A stretch of DNA of 30,703 nucleotides from Desulfobulbus sp. GTDB taxonomy: Bacteria; Desulfobacterota; Desulfobulbia; Desulfobulbales; Desulfobulbaceae. Of the stretch, positions 7,523 to 15,946 are shown in pieces; the stretch's first letter is position 1; every line of letters begins with the position of its first letter. Made by a program: the position numbers and the translations under genes. The DNA lies in NCBI GenBank assembly GCA_028684915.1, contig JAQUEZ010000066.1, forward strand, positions 1 to 30,703. The letters run 5' to 3'. The notes beneath the pieces are model-generated. The model ran no database searches and was not told where the DNA came from. It worked only from the letters and a program-made list of their open reading frames with translations.

Positions 7523-10210
7523 ATGGACGTCATAACTACTCATATCGGCGCAGACTTCGACAGCCTTGCCGCCATGATTGCCGCCAAACGGCTCTATCCA
7601 GACGCGGAATTGGTTTTCCCTGGATCCCAAGAAAAAAGTGTTCGCGATTACTTGGCCCAAGAATTTCGTAACATCTACGAGTTCAAAAAAGTCAAACATA
7701 TTGACCTGACCCGAATCAAGCGTTTGATCGTGGTCGATACCCGGCAGGCCGATCGACTCGGCCCGCTGGCTGAATGCTTGCACAATCCACACCTGTCGAT
7801 TCATCTTTACGACCACCATCCACAGGGAGCCGGTGATCTGCAGGGCGACCTTGAGATTATCAGGAATTTCGGCTCCACCACCACGCTTTTTGTGCAATTG
7901 TTTCAGGAACGCAGCATCATCCCCAGCCCGGACGAAGCCACCCTGATGGCCCTTGGCATCTATGAGGACACCGGTAGTTTTCTTCACTCCTCCACCTGTG
8001 CCGAAGATCTGATCGCCACAGCCTGGCTGCTTGGCCACGGCGCCAACCTGGACATCGTAACCCAATTCGTCTCCCGCGAACTTTCAGTGACCCAAATCAA
8101 CCTCATCAGCCGCCTGCAGCAACAGGCCCAGTCCTTCGTGATTCGCGGGGTGACCGTGGTGATCAGCATCCTCACCGAGGAGGAGTACATTGATGATTTC
8201 GCCGTGGTGGTGCAGCGGCTGATGGTGATGGAAAATATTGATGTGCTCTTTGCCCTGATCAGCATGGGCGAGCGGACCTATCTCATTGCTCGTAGCCGCA
8301 TTCCCGAGGTCAACGTCGGCAGCGTGGCCCGCGAATTCGGTGGCGGCGGCCATGCCTCGGCCGCCGCCGCAACCATCCGCGACCTGACCATTGCCGAGGC
8401 CGAAGAACGACTGGTGAGCCAGTTGCATAACCATGTCCGCCCCAAGGCTGTAGCGGCCGAGATGATGAGTTCCCCGGCGATCACCGTGACTCCGGAAATA
8501 AGCATTGAGCAGGCCAACCGGCTGATGACCCGCTACAATGTCACCGTCCTGCCGGTGGTGCGCAGCAACGGGGGCCAGGAAAACGGCCCCAATCCCACTG
8601 GCCTCTTGGGGATGATCTCGCGAATGGTGGTGGAGAAGGCGATTTTCCATAAGTTGGGACCACTGCCGGTGGCCGAATACATGACCACTGATATCGCCAC
8701 CCTGGCGGAGAACGGTACCCTGGCCGATGTGCAGAAGCTGATCGTGGAAAACCGCCAACGCTTGATCCCCGTGCTCAATGAGGACAGGATTATCGGCGTC
8801 ATCACCCGCACCGATCTGATCGGCCTTTTGGTCAACGACCCCGGGCATCTTTCCGGCGAACTCTTGCGCGGCGAGGAACGGCCCTCGGTGGAACGCACCC
8901 GTAATCTCGGCGGTGTCATCACCCAGGTACTGGCAAAGGATATCATCGTCCTCCTGCGCGAAATCGGCGAATCCGCCGCAAACCTGGGCTGTAACGCCTA
9001 TGTAGCCGGCGGCTTTGTTCGTGATCTGCTTTTGCATGTCAAAAACACCGACATCGATATCGTTATCGAAGGTGACGGAATTGCCTTTGCCAGATATCTG
9101 GCCGACAAGCACCGGGGCATTGTTCATCCCCATGAAAAATTCGGCACAGCCACTGTCATCTTCCCCGACCAGACCCGAATCGATGTGGCCACAGCCCGGC
9201 TCGAGTACTACGAGCATCCGGCGGCCAAACCCACGGTGGAATTAAGCTCGATCAAGCTTGATCTTTACCGCCGCGATTTCACCATTAATGCCATGGCCAT
9301 CCACCTTAATCCGGAACGGTTCGGGGCTCTGGTCGACTATTTCAACTGCCAAAACGATCTCAAAGAACGGCGGATTCAAGTCCTGCACAACCTCAGTTTC
9401 GTTGAAGACCCCACCCGCATTTTCCGGGCGATCCGCTTTGAAGGCCGTCTTGATTTCACCATCACCCGCCACACCGAGAAACTGATCAAAAACACGGTGC
9501 AGATGAATCTATTTGACCGTTTTGAGGAGCCGCGCTTTTTTCACGAGCTCGCACTGATTCTCTCGGAAAACGATCCACTCCCAGCCCTGCGACGGATGGA
9601 GTCATTCAAACTCTTTCCCTTTCTCTGGCCGGATTTGCGTCCCAACCTAAAAATCGATCGCCGCTTTGTTCACTACCTGACCCAGGCTCATCAGGTCATA
9701 TCCTGGTTTCGCCTGCTTTACCTGCCCGACCCGGTTGAAACATGGATGGTCTACCTGCTGGCGATCCTGAGCCGCTCGCGCACCAAGGAACTGATTAATT
9801 TCTGCCACCGTTTTGACCTGCTGCCCAAGCAACGCAAAAAGCTGATCCAAGAAAAAAACAACGTCGAAAAAATCGCCCTGGAAATGGTCAAACGTTCCTA
9901 CCTCAAACCCAGCGAAATCTACTGGCTCTTGATTGATCTGGAACCCGAAGGCTGGCTCTACCTGATGACCATTGCCCGCAAGCGGTTCATTCAGCAGGCG
10001 GTTTCTCTGTTTGTCACTCAACTGCGCAACGTCAAGCCTCTGGTCACGGGCAACGAACTCAAACAGTTGGGCTATAAACCCGGCCCCTTGTTTCGCACCA
10101 TCCTCAACCATCTCATCGAGCACCAGCTCGACGGCGTTATCAGCGACCATCAGCAGGCCCTTGACTTTGTTCGCCGAACCTACCCTGTGGCAGCACCAAC
10201 AAAGCGCTAA
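7523..10210 (+). CDS. DHH phosphoesterase - tandem CBS - tRNA nucleotidyltransferase/poly(A) polymerase fusion
   Basis: An 895-residue cytoplasmic fusion (numbering from the ATG at 7523; an in-frame ATG six codons earlier overlaps the -10 box and is less likely). Order: DHH domain with THIGADFDSLAA, VVDTRQADRLG, YDHHP and YEDTGSF (about 2-175); DHHA1 with FGGGGHASAAAA (about 272-284); CBS pair (about 310-440); class II nucleotidyltransferase head with AGGFVRD and the metal-binding DIDIVIEGDG (about 494-520), then RRDFTINAMA and EDPTRIFRAIRFEGR, and a helical tRNA-binding C-terminus. All catalytic motifs look intact. Related fusions in Deltaproteobacteria and other phyla are annotated as CCA- or A-adding enzymes. 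The CBS pair suggests adenylate-type ligand control (inference). Whether it adds CC, A or CCA cannot be decided here; the encoded CCA on the nearby tRNA implies a repair role for that tRNA. Confidence 0.9.
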   Translation: MDVITTHIGADFDSLAAMIAAKRLYPDAELVFPGSQEKSVRDYLAQEFRNIYEFKKVKHIDLTRIKRLIVVDTRQADRLGPLAECLHNPHLSIHLYDHHPQGAGDLQGDLEIIRNFGSTTTLFVQLFQERSIIPSPDEATLMALGIYEDTGSFLHSSTCAEDLIATAWLLGHGANLDIVTQFVSRELSVTQINLISRLQQQAQSFVIRGVTVVISILTEEEYIDDFAVVVQRLMVMENIDVLFALISMGERTYLIARSRIPEVNVGSVAREFGGGGHASAAAATIRDLTIAEAEERLVSQLHNHVRPKAVAAEMMSSPAITVTPEISIEQANRLMTRYNVTVLPVVRSNGGQENGPNPTGLLGMISRMVVEKAIFHKLGPLPVAEYMTTDIATLAENGTLADVQKLIVENRQRLIPVLNEDRIIGVITRTDLIGLLVNDPGHLSGELLRGEERPSVERTRNLGGVITQVLAKDIIVLLREIGESAANLGCNAYVAGGFVRDLLLHVKNTDIDIVIEGDGIAFARYLADKHRGIVHPHEKFGTATVIFPDQTRIDVATARLEYYEHPAAKPTVELSSIKLDLYRRDFTINAMAIHLNPERFGALVDYFNCQNDLKERRIQVLHNLSFVEDPTRIFRAIRFEGRLDFTITRHTEKLIKNTVQMNLFDRFEEPRFFHELALILSENDPLPALRRMESFKLFPFLWPDLRPNLKIDRRFVHYLTQAHQVISWFRLLYLPDPVETWMVYLLAILSRSRTKELINFCHRFDLLPKQRKKLIQEKNNVEKIALEMVKRSYLKPSEIYWLLIDLEPEGWLYLMTIARKRFIQQAVSLFVTQLRNVKPLVTGNELKQLGYKPGPLFRTILNHLIEHQLDGVISDHQQALDFVRRTYPVAAPTKR

Positions 10211-10258
10211 CCCCTCACCCGTTTTTTCTCGCTTTTCTTCCGATAGCCCTTATGGTTG

Positions 10259-10286
10259 TTGAGCAAAATGAACCTCAGCGTAAACT
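10259..10286 (+). promoter_or_regulatory. Possible promoter for the M50 peptidase gene
   Basis: TTGAGC (10259-10264), 16 bases, TAAACT (10281-10286); each box matches 4 of 6 consensus positions. It would give a leader of about 26 bases before the GTG. The gap after the fusion gene is only 108 bases, so read-through transcription is equally possible. Confidence 0.3.
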
Positions 10287-10318
10287 GACAGCATATTTTC
10301 TTTTTCAGGATATTTCCC

Positions 10319-10954
10319 GTGATGAATTTTGACTTCAACTCCTTTATGCGGCAGCTGATTATCCAAGCCCCGCCCCTGCTCTTTGCCCTCACTGTCCACG
10401 AACTGGCCCACGGCTACGTAGCTTGGCGCCTGGGCGATCCGACGGCAAAAAACGAAGGCCGCCTGACGCTTAACCCACTCAAGCACCTTGACCCCCTGGG
10501 CGTTTTAGCCTTTATCATCATGAAAATCGGCTGGGCCAAGCCTGTTCCGGTAAACCCTAAATATTTTCGTAACCCGCGCCAGGATATGCTCAAGGTAGCC
10601 CTGGCAGGACCGGGGGCCAATGTGATTTTGGCTCTTGCCAGTGCAGCTATTGCCCACATGGTGGTCAACTTTTTTACGTTTCTCCCCTACGTTTTTTTAC
10701 AACCATTGGTGTCCATGCTGATCGCCAGCGTCTGGATCAACATCATGCTGGCCGTCTTTAATTGCATCCCCATTCCACCACTGGACGGCTCCAAGGTCCT
10801 GTTGGGCCTGCTCCCGCCGGAGAGCGCCCGTAGCTATGCCAAACTCGAACCCTACGGTTTTTTCATTCTTCTTGCCCTTTTCTACACCGGTTTGATCAGC
10901 TGGCTGATAATGCCGATCATCCGCTTCTCCAACTCACTCCTGCTTGGACAATAA
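10319..10954 (+). CDS. Site-2 protease-like M50 family membrane metallopeptidase
   Basis: Integral membrane protein of about 211 residues in the short bacterial M50B group, related to site-2 proteases that cleave within membranes. Zinc-binding HELAH (residues 27-31) lies in the first membrane helix and the third ligand motif IPIPPLDG (Asp 156) in a later one. Hydrophobic segments lie around 12-33, 96-120, 127-150 and 170-195. No PDZ domain is present, so it is the minimal form whose substrates are mostly unknown. The start can be GTG at 10319 (AGGA eight bases upstream) or the adjacent ATG at 10322; the GTG has the better spacing. The gene ends at a strong terminator. Function beyond the peptidase class cannot be inferred. 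Confidence 0.88.
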   Translation: MMNFDFNSFMRQLIIQAPPLLFALTVHELAHGYVAWRLGDPTAKNEGRLTLNPLKHLDPLGVLAFIIMKIGWAKPVPVNPKYFRNPRQDMLKVALAGPGANVILALASAAIAHMVVNFFTFLPYVFLQPLVSMLIASVWINIMLAVFNCIPIPPLDGSKVLLGLLPPESARSYAKLEPYGFFILLALFYTGLISWLIMPIIRFSNSLLLGQ

Positions 10955-10984
10955 AAAAGGCCCGGCAAATGCCGGGCCTTTTTT
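10953..10984. terminator. Bidirectional rho-independent terminator
   Basis: A perfect GC-rich stem, GGCCCGGC (10959-10966) with GCCGGGCC (10971-10978), has six As before it and six Ts after it. It can stop the plus-strand peptidase transcript and the converging minus-strand FadL-like transcript. Confidence 0.9.
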
Positions 10985-11008
10985 ATTTCACGGAAGAGCT
11001 CGAGCCGC

Positions 11009-12250
11009 TTAAAGCTTATAAGTAAAGCCGAAGGTAACAAGATGGGCAGACGCATCATCGAAGGTCCCATTAATCGTTCCATTGCTAACCGTACGGCTCT
11101 CCTTGTCATCATAGAGATACGCAACACCCATCTCCATATTATCATTGATTTTGTAGCGAACACCCAGCGAGTAGAGCAGGGCATCGGAATCCGGTAATTC
11201 AAAGCCAAGATTATTCGAAGGAGCCGGGTTCTCATCAATGGCAAAACCCGCCATGAGGATGAGATTATTTTTCATGTCATAGGTAAGGCTGATTCGCCAC
11301 GCATCGCTATCATGCCAGTTTTTTTGCTTAGCATTGTCAAACGCAGCAGTAAGAATGGGGTTTGTAAAAGTTGTCGGATACGTAAAATCCAGTTGATCGT
11401 ATTCTGACCAGTAGGTTCGATCATACTCTAGCTCCACCGTCAATTGATCAAGAAAGGTATAAGAGACCGCAACCGCAAGAACAGCAGGCAGTGGTATTTC
11501 TACACCCGTATCCCCGGAATAGGTACTCGTTGGCACTGGCAGGCTTGTGACCAAATTCGCATTGCCTTCAATGCCCAAATCAACATTTGAGCGGTACGTC
11601 AGGCTGACATTCATGTTCTCCACTGGACGAGCTGTCACCGCAAGGTTATACCCGGCTTCCAGGGCATCTCCATCCATGTTCCTCGCAGCCGTCGCAAAAG
11701 GCGAGGCACTGACAACACCATCACTTTTAACCTTACCGTCTACATAAACGCCGCGAATACCGGCGGCAATCGATAAACGTTCATTGACCTTATAGGAGAC
11801 TGTCGGGTTGATATCAAAAATTTTCAGACTAAATTCTTCCGCAAAGGTCTTTGGATAGGGATCCTGCCACCGCTTGGAAAGCCCGCCGGGAGCAGTGACG
11901 GAAAAACCGACCCGGAAATTGTTGTAGTCTGGAGAGACGACAAAAAAAGTGGGTAGAAAAAAATCTTCCGATTCCGAGCTGCCATTGCGACTTGGAGTCG
12001 TCAAATCTGTATAATCAATCGAACTCAGATGGATCCAGGTGGCATCTGCCTCAAGGGTCCAGCGATCCTCCAGCCAGGACATATTGGCCGGGTTGAAATA
12101 GGCAGCATCGGCGCCCGGCGTATAGGCCACGTAACTGCCCGCGCGGGCCGTTGAATTGAGCGACTGCTCCGGAATCCGGTAGCCCGAGGCCATAGCCTGG
12201 CTTGTTGCGGCCAGCAGAATGACTCCTGCCGCACCTAAAATTCTTTTCAT
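11009..12250 (-). CDS. FadL/OmpP1-family outer-membrane transport protein
   Basis: A 413-residue outer-membrane beta-barrel of the FadL family, which lets long-chain fatty acids or other hydrophobic molecules cross the outer membrane. It has a Sec signal peptide (MKRILGAAGVILLAATSQAMA, cleavage likely before SGYRIPEQS), then the family hallmark N-terminal plug/hatch segment with ARAGSYVAYTPGADAAYFNPANMSWL. Alternating aromatic beta strands continue to the C-terminal FGFTYKL, ending in Leu rather than the common Phe. GGGGG lies just upstream of the ATG at 12250. It follows the acyl-CoA synthetase by 50 bases on the same strand, so uptake and activation are probably co-transcribed. The substrate is inferred, because FadL homologues in other bacteria also carry aromatic hydrocarbons. 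Confidence 0.9.
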   Translation of the reverse strand: MKRILGAAGVILLAATSQAMASGYRIPEQSLNSTARAGSYVAYTPGADAAYFNPANMSWLEDRWTLEADATWIHLSSIDYTDLTTPSRNGSSESEDFFLPTFFVVSPDYNNFRVGFSVTAPGGLSKRWQDPYPKTFAEEFSLKIFDINPTVSYKVNERLSIAAGIRGVYVDGKVKSDGVVSASPFATAARNMDGDALEAGYNLAVTARPVENMNVSLTYRSNVDLGIEGNANLVTSLPVPTSTYSGDTGVEIPLPAVLAVAVSYTFLDQLTVELEYDRTYWSEYDQLDFTYPTTFTNPILTAAFDNAKQKNWHDSDAWRISLTYDMKNNLILMAGFAIDENPAPSNNLGFELPDSDALLYSLGVRYKINDNMEMGVAYLYDDKESRTVSNGTINGTFDDASAHLVTFGFTYKL

Positions 12251-12300
12251 GAGATCCCCCCTTTTTATAGTGGTGTTACGAATGAACGTGTAGGTGCCGC

Positions 12301-14085
12301 CTACACGTGGATAGTATCAGCGGAATAGAGATAGCGTTTAATCTTGTGCGTTGCAGTTTTAACAAAGGGCTCACGCCGCTCAAGAACGCGCGACAGCCTT
12401 GAAGATGCCGAAATCTGTTCGTTTACCGAGGTCCGCATTTCTTCCAGAAGTCCGGCAATGTATTGGTGGCGTTGGCTCCGACTCTGCCCGGCGGTCTTCC
12501 CATCGATGAATTCGTAATCGGGATAGACCCAGGCCTCAAGCATGCCGCGGTTTTCCACCACCAGTGATTCAACCACAAAAGGGTAGGCATTGAGTTTGTG
12601 TTCGATCGCCTCCGGGTAGACATTTTCACCGTTGGAGAGCACGATCACCGATTTGGACCGCCCTTTGATATGGAGATTGCCCACGCTGTCGATCAGACCG
12701 AGATCACCGGTGCGCAGCCAGCCGTCTTCGGTCAAGGTTTCTTTGCTAGCTTCGGGATCATTGAGGTAACCCTGCATGATATTCTTGCCCTGGGCATAAA
12801 TCTCGCCAACGCCAGTCTCCGGATGAGGGTCCTCAATACGTATTTTTACATTGGGCACCGGCTTACCGGTGGAACCGGGGCGAACAGAACGATCCCCGTA
12901 GGGCCCGCCGGCCAAGAGCGGTGAAGCCTCGGTCAGGCCGTAACCGACAATGAAAGGAAAAGCCGCATCACGCAAAAAACGCTCAACTTCCGGGTTCAGA
13001 GCTGCGCCACCAATACCCATGACCTCCAACCGATTGCCAAAGAAGTCGCTTAACTTTGCCCCGATTTTTCGGTAGATCATTTTGCGACTGAGGCTAAATC
13101 GGCAGAGAAAACTAAGCATTTTGCTTTTCTCCACGGCTGGAGCCACCCGCTTTTTAAATATCTTCTCAATGATCAGCGGAACAACCAGCATTACCTGGGG
13201 TTTTTCCTTGGAGCAAATTCGCTGGAGCACCGCCGGCGTGGGCGTCTTCCCCGCGTACACAATGCGGCAACCCTTGAGAAGGGGGAGCAAGAATCCGACC
13301 GTGAATTCATAGGTGTGGGATATAGGCAGAACGGAAAGGAAAACCCACCCCGGGGGAATACGCTCGATGATGCCGCTGGCTGATTGGGCATTGGCGCAAA
13401 GATTACCGTGGCTGAGCATAACCGCCTTGGAGAATCCCGAGGTTCCCGATGTGTAGAGAATTGAGGCAAGATCGTTGGTATCAACGGGAGAAAATTCTAG
13501 GAGCTCATCACGCGCCTGATCACCATATTCGGACAGTGCGGCGGCAAGAAAATCACTGAAGGTCTGCACGGCAACCAGGCCGGTATCATCGCGATAATCG
13601 TCCAGGGTGATAACGTGCTTCAGTTGCTGCTTTAAATCGTAGATTTTTTCCATCTGCCGCTGGGTAAGGAAGATACAATCGCACTGCATCTCACCCAGGA
13701 TATGATGCACATCCGCATCAGGAAGATCCGGGAAAATCGGTACCGTTGCGGCCCCAAGGCGGACGACTGCCAGGTAGGCCGTGCCCCAATTATGGGAATT
13801 TTCACCAAGCAAAGCGATCCGATCACCGGCCTTAACGCCGAGTTGCTGCAGATAAGCCGCCAGGGCCAAGATCCGCTCGTGAAAAGCTTTGTAGGTTAAC
13901 GGCTCTTCCAGGGCCATACCAATGGCGGAAAAACTTCGGAATTTCCGGCAACTGATATCAACCAGGTCGTTCAATGTGACCGGATTCTCCTGAATTGCCG
14001 GAAGATGGGTCGTCGCCATCTGATCAGTGGGCACCTCCTGCGGTGTCTCCTGCTTATGGTCTGCTGTTTCTGGTTGCGTCTGCAT
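12301..14085 (-). CDS. Long-chain acyl-CoA synthetase / AMP-binding ligase
   Basis: ATP-dependent adenylate-forming enzyme (594 aa) expected to convert a fatty acid to acyl-CoA through an acyl-AMP. The start is the ATG at 14085, preceded by GGGAGGAG; the frame reads 18 codons further upstream without support. Motifs: P-loop SILYTSGTSGFSKAVMLSH (about 208-226), VGYGLTEASPLL (about 380-391), the A8 hinge region WLRTGDLGLID with KGRSKSVIVLSNGENVYPEAIE (about 456-495), and the catalytic-lysine block KTATHKIKR near the C-terminus. The family is COG1022-like (long-chain type); no membrane segment is obvious. A roughly 30-residue polar, Gln/Glu/Thr-rich N-terminus precedes the domain. Pairing with the FadL-like gene supports a fatty-acid substrate. 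Confidence 0.9.
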   Translation of the reverse strand: MQTQPETADHKQETPQEVPTDQMATTHLPAIQENPVTLNDLVDISCRKFRSFSAIGMALEEPLTYKAFHERILALAAYLQQLGVKAGDRIALLGENSHNWGTAYLAVVRLGAATVPIFPDLPDADVHHILGEMQCDCIFLTQRQMEKIYDLKQQLKHVITLDDYRDDTGLVAVQTFSDFLAAALSEYGDQARDELLEFSPVDTNDLASILYTSGTSGFSKAVMLSHGNLCANAQSASGIIERIPPGWVFLSVLPISHTYEFTVGFLLPLLKGCRIVYAGKTPTPAVLQRICSKEKPQVMLVVPLIIEKIFKKRVAPAVEKSKMLSFLCRFSLSRKMIYRKIGAKLSDFFGNRLEVMGIGGAALNPEVERFLRDAAFPFIVGYGLTEASPLLAGGPYGDRSVRPGSTGKPVPNVKIRIEDPHPETGVGEIYAQGKNIMQGYLNDPEASKETLTEDGWLRTGDLGLIDSVGNLHIKGRSKSVIVLSNGENVYPEAIEHKLNAYPFVVESLVVENRGMLEAWVYPDYEFIDGKTAGQSRSQRHQYIAGLLEEMRTSVNEQISASSRLSRVLERREPFVKTATHKIKRYLYSADTIHV

Positions 14086-14176
14086 AGCTCCTCCCAATCC
14101 AAATACCTTGCGGTTGCTTATCGCAGGGCTGTTTACCATAAGAATGATTGACTTTCAAAGAAAACGGCCATTGTGC

Positions 14177-14203
14177 TTGACAGGCATGAGGAAGGGTTAT
14201 AAG
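14177..14203 (+). promoter_or_regulatory. Possible promoter of the carboxypeptidase gene
   Basis: A perfect TTGACA (14177-14182) is followed after a short 15-base spacer by TATAAG (14198-14203). The leader would be about 38 bases. No recognisable Shine-Dalgarno precedes the ATG at 14248. Confidence 0.4.
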
Positions 14204-14247
14204 CTTTATCATTTTATCCAGTTCCCCTCACCTGTCCCCGTCCTTCC

Positions 14248-15399
14248 ATGCAACGACTTCTTCTATTCCTGTTGTTTTTCCTGGTAAGCCCAGCCCTGTT
14301 CGTGCCCCCGGCAGTCGTTGGCAAAACCGCTCGTCCCGCTGTTGCCGTGGCTCCTAAAAAAACGGTGAAGCAAAAACAGCCTGCCGCCAAAGCAAAAACC
14401 ATAACTAAAAGTACGGTGCGGGTGAAAGCTGCTCCGGCCAAAAAGACTGCGCCTAAACCCGCTGCACCAAAAGCAGTCGTCGCCAAAAAGATCACCTCGG
14501 CAAAGAGCGCTCCCCGCAAAAAAGTCCCCGCCAAAACAAGTCGGCAAAAAGTTGTCGGCAAGAAACGAGCACAACCCAAACAGGCCGCACGTTCCCAAGC
14601 CCGTGCCCTGCCCGTGGTCGTGCCCGCTGAACGCTGCGGCAACCAGCCAGACATTGCCACCCAGATTAGCGCTCGCAGCGTGATGGTTATGGATGCTACC
14701 AGCGGCGAGACAATTTTTGCCAAAATGGCGGATAATCCTCGGCAGCCGGCCTCAACCATCAAAATCGTCACGGCAATGATCGCTCTGGAATCGCTCAAAA
14801 ATAGCGATCAGGTCGAGGCGAGCCGTTATGCGGCCAATATGCCGAGTTCCAAGATATTTATCGAACCGGGTAACGTCTACCTTGCCGATGACCTGATCAG
14901 CGCAGTTCTCCTCGCCTCAGCCAACGATGCCAGCGTGGCGCTGGCGGAGAAAATTGCCGGGAGCGAGGAAAAATTTGCCCATCTCATGACACTCAGTGCC
15001 AAGATGTGGGGAGCAAAAAACACCGTCTGTCGCACAGCTTCCGGCCTGACCGCCGTTGGCCAGCAGTCTACCGCCCGCGATCTGGCTAACCTTTTTCGCT
15101 TTGCCATGCAGCATGAACCCTTTGCCGCACGCGTGCGGGAAAAATACATCAGCACCTCATACGGCAAAAAACTCCGCAACCACAACCGGGCCCTTTGGCG
15201 CATCGACGGGGCAGTTGGCGGGAAAACCGGCTACACCGTGGCTGCCCGCCAAACGTATGTCGGCCAGTTCAGCCGCGATGGCCAATCGATTGTGGTTGCC
15301 ATTATGGGCAGTGAATCTATGTGGGCCGATCTGGCAAAACTGGTGGAATACGGATTCAAGAGCAAGCACACACCACAAACCGCCCAAGCCAACACCTGA
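14248..15399 (+). CDS. D-alanyl-D-alanine carboxypeptidase (S11) with Lys/Ala/Pro-rich linker
   Basis: Penicillin-binding-protein-type serine peptidase that trims the terminal D-Ala of peptidoglycan stem peptides in the periplasm. Residues 1-25 form a hydrophobic signal sequence. The catalytic domain (about 134-370) carries the three S11 motifs: STIK (Ser169/Lys172), SAN (224-226) and KTG (326-328). The C-terminal beta domain and amphipathic anchor of PBP5-type enzymes are missing; the chain ends shortly after the catalytic domain. Between signal and catalytic domain lies a 93-residue stretch (26-118) with about 23 Lys and 7 Arg, many Ala/Pro and no acidic residue, resembling a histone H1 tail. 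The gene is bracketed by divergent and convergent genes and a terminator, so it is monocistronic. The start lacks a clear ribosome-binding site. Confidence 0.92.
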   Translation: MQRLLLFLLFFLVSPALFVPPAVVGKTARPAVAVAPKKTVKQKQPAAKAKTITKSTVRVKAAPAKKTAPKPAAPKAVVAKKITSAKSAPRKKVPAKTSRQKVVGKKRAQPKQAARSQARALPVVVPAERCGNQPDIATQISARSVMVMDATSGETIFAKMADNPRQPASTIKIVTAMIALESLKNSDQVEASRYAANMPSSKIFIEPGNVYLADDLISAVLLASANDASVALAEKIAGSEEKFAHLMTLSAKMWGAKNTVCRTASGLTAVGQQSTARDLANLFRFAMQHEPFAARVREKYISTSYGKKLRNHNRALWRIDGAVGGKTGYTVAARQTYVGQFSRDGQSIVVAIMGSESMWADLAKLVEYGFKSKHTPQTAQANT

Positions 15400-15452
15400 G
15401 GCAATAAATCCGCGGAGTTATCCATTGCCAATACAGCGTTTTCACGAGAACG

Positions 15453-15492
15453 AAAAAAAAAGGCCTGCACATCACATGCAGGCCTTTTTTTT
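15453..15492. terminator. Bidirectional rho-independent terminator
   Basis: A 9-bp perfect stem AGGCCTGCA (15461-15469)/TGCAGGCCT (15477-15485) with a 7-base loop is flanked by an A-run on the left and eight Ts on the right. It serves the carboxypeptidase on the plus strand and the response regulator on the minus strand. Confidence 0.9.
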
Positions 15493-15526
15493 CAACAAAA
15501 CCATCTGAAAACATTTCCGCTGATCG

Positions 15527-15898
15527 CTATTCACCTCCGATCTGCTTACTCACCAGATCGAGCAAAATTTCCCGTTTAAACGGTTTTTCCAGGGTGGCGA
15601 TATCGCCAAGATAGCCGGCCATGGTCAGATACCGCTCCGCCTTGATAGCACCACCGCCGGAGATAGCCAGAATCCTCAAGTCCGGATAATCACGAACCAG
15701 TTCCATTATGAACTTGAGCCCATCCTTCACCGGCATGATCATATCAGTAATCACTAGGTCAAAGGCATATCTTCCCACCAGGGCCAAGCCCTCTTCGCCG
15801 TTTTCGGCAGTATGGACCGTATACCCTTCAAGCTCTAACATCTGGGTGAGCATGGTGCGAATCTGCGCCTCGTCGTCAACCACCAATATGCGCTTCAA
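15527..15898 (-). CDS. Stand-alone response-regulator receiver protein
   Basis: A 123-residue CheY-like receiver with no output domain. It starts with TTG at 15898 (MKRILVVDDE), with GGGAG ten bases upstream. Key residues are present: acidic pair Asp8/Asp9, phospho-acceptor Asp52 in VITDMIMPVKDG, Ser80 (AISGGG) and Lys105 (LEKPF). Proteins of this type either relay phosphate or act by protein binding. No histidine kinase is adjacent; the nearest is the hybrid kinase about 12 kb away, whose HPt domain could be a partner, but that is speculation. A promoter and a palindrome sit directly upstream. Confidence 0.9.
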   Translation of the reverse strand: MKRILVVDDEAQIRTMLTQMLELEGYTVHTAENGEEGLALVGRYAFDLVITDMIMPVKDGLKFIMELVRDYPDLRILAISGGGAIKAERYLTMAGYLGDIATLEKPFKREILLDLVSKQIGGE

Positions 15899-15924
15899 GG
15901 ATTTGTTTCTCCCTTTGTAGTCAA

Positions 15925-15943
15925 AAACAATTTGGAATTGTTT
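15925..15943. repeat. Perfect inverted repeat at the response-regulator start region
   Basis: AAACAATT and AATTGTTT, 8 bp each, separated by TGG. It lies between the -10 box and the start codon of the response regulator, around the predicted transcription start, so it could be an operator or an RNA hairpin in the leader. Confidence 0.55.
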
Positions 15944-15946
15944 AAC

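Noticed and set aside
8084..9217. Long open frame on the minus strand opposite the DHH-CBS fusion gene
   Set aside because: Glycine/histidine-rich antisense translation with no family signature, entirely inside a strongly supported gene.
10252..10332. 26-codon open frame overlapping the start of the M50 peptidase gene
   Set aside because: It could be a leader peptide, but there is no ribosome-binding site and the composition gives no clear coding sign.
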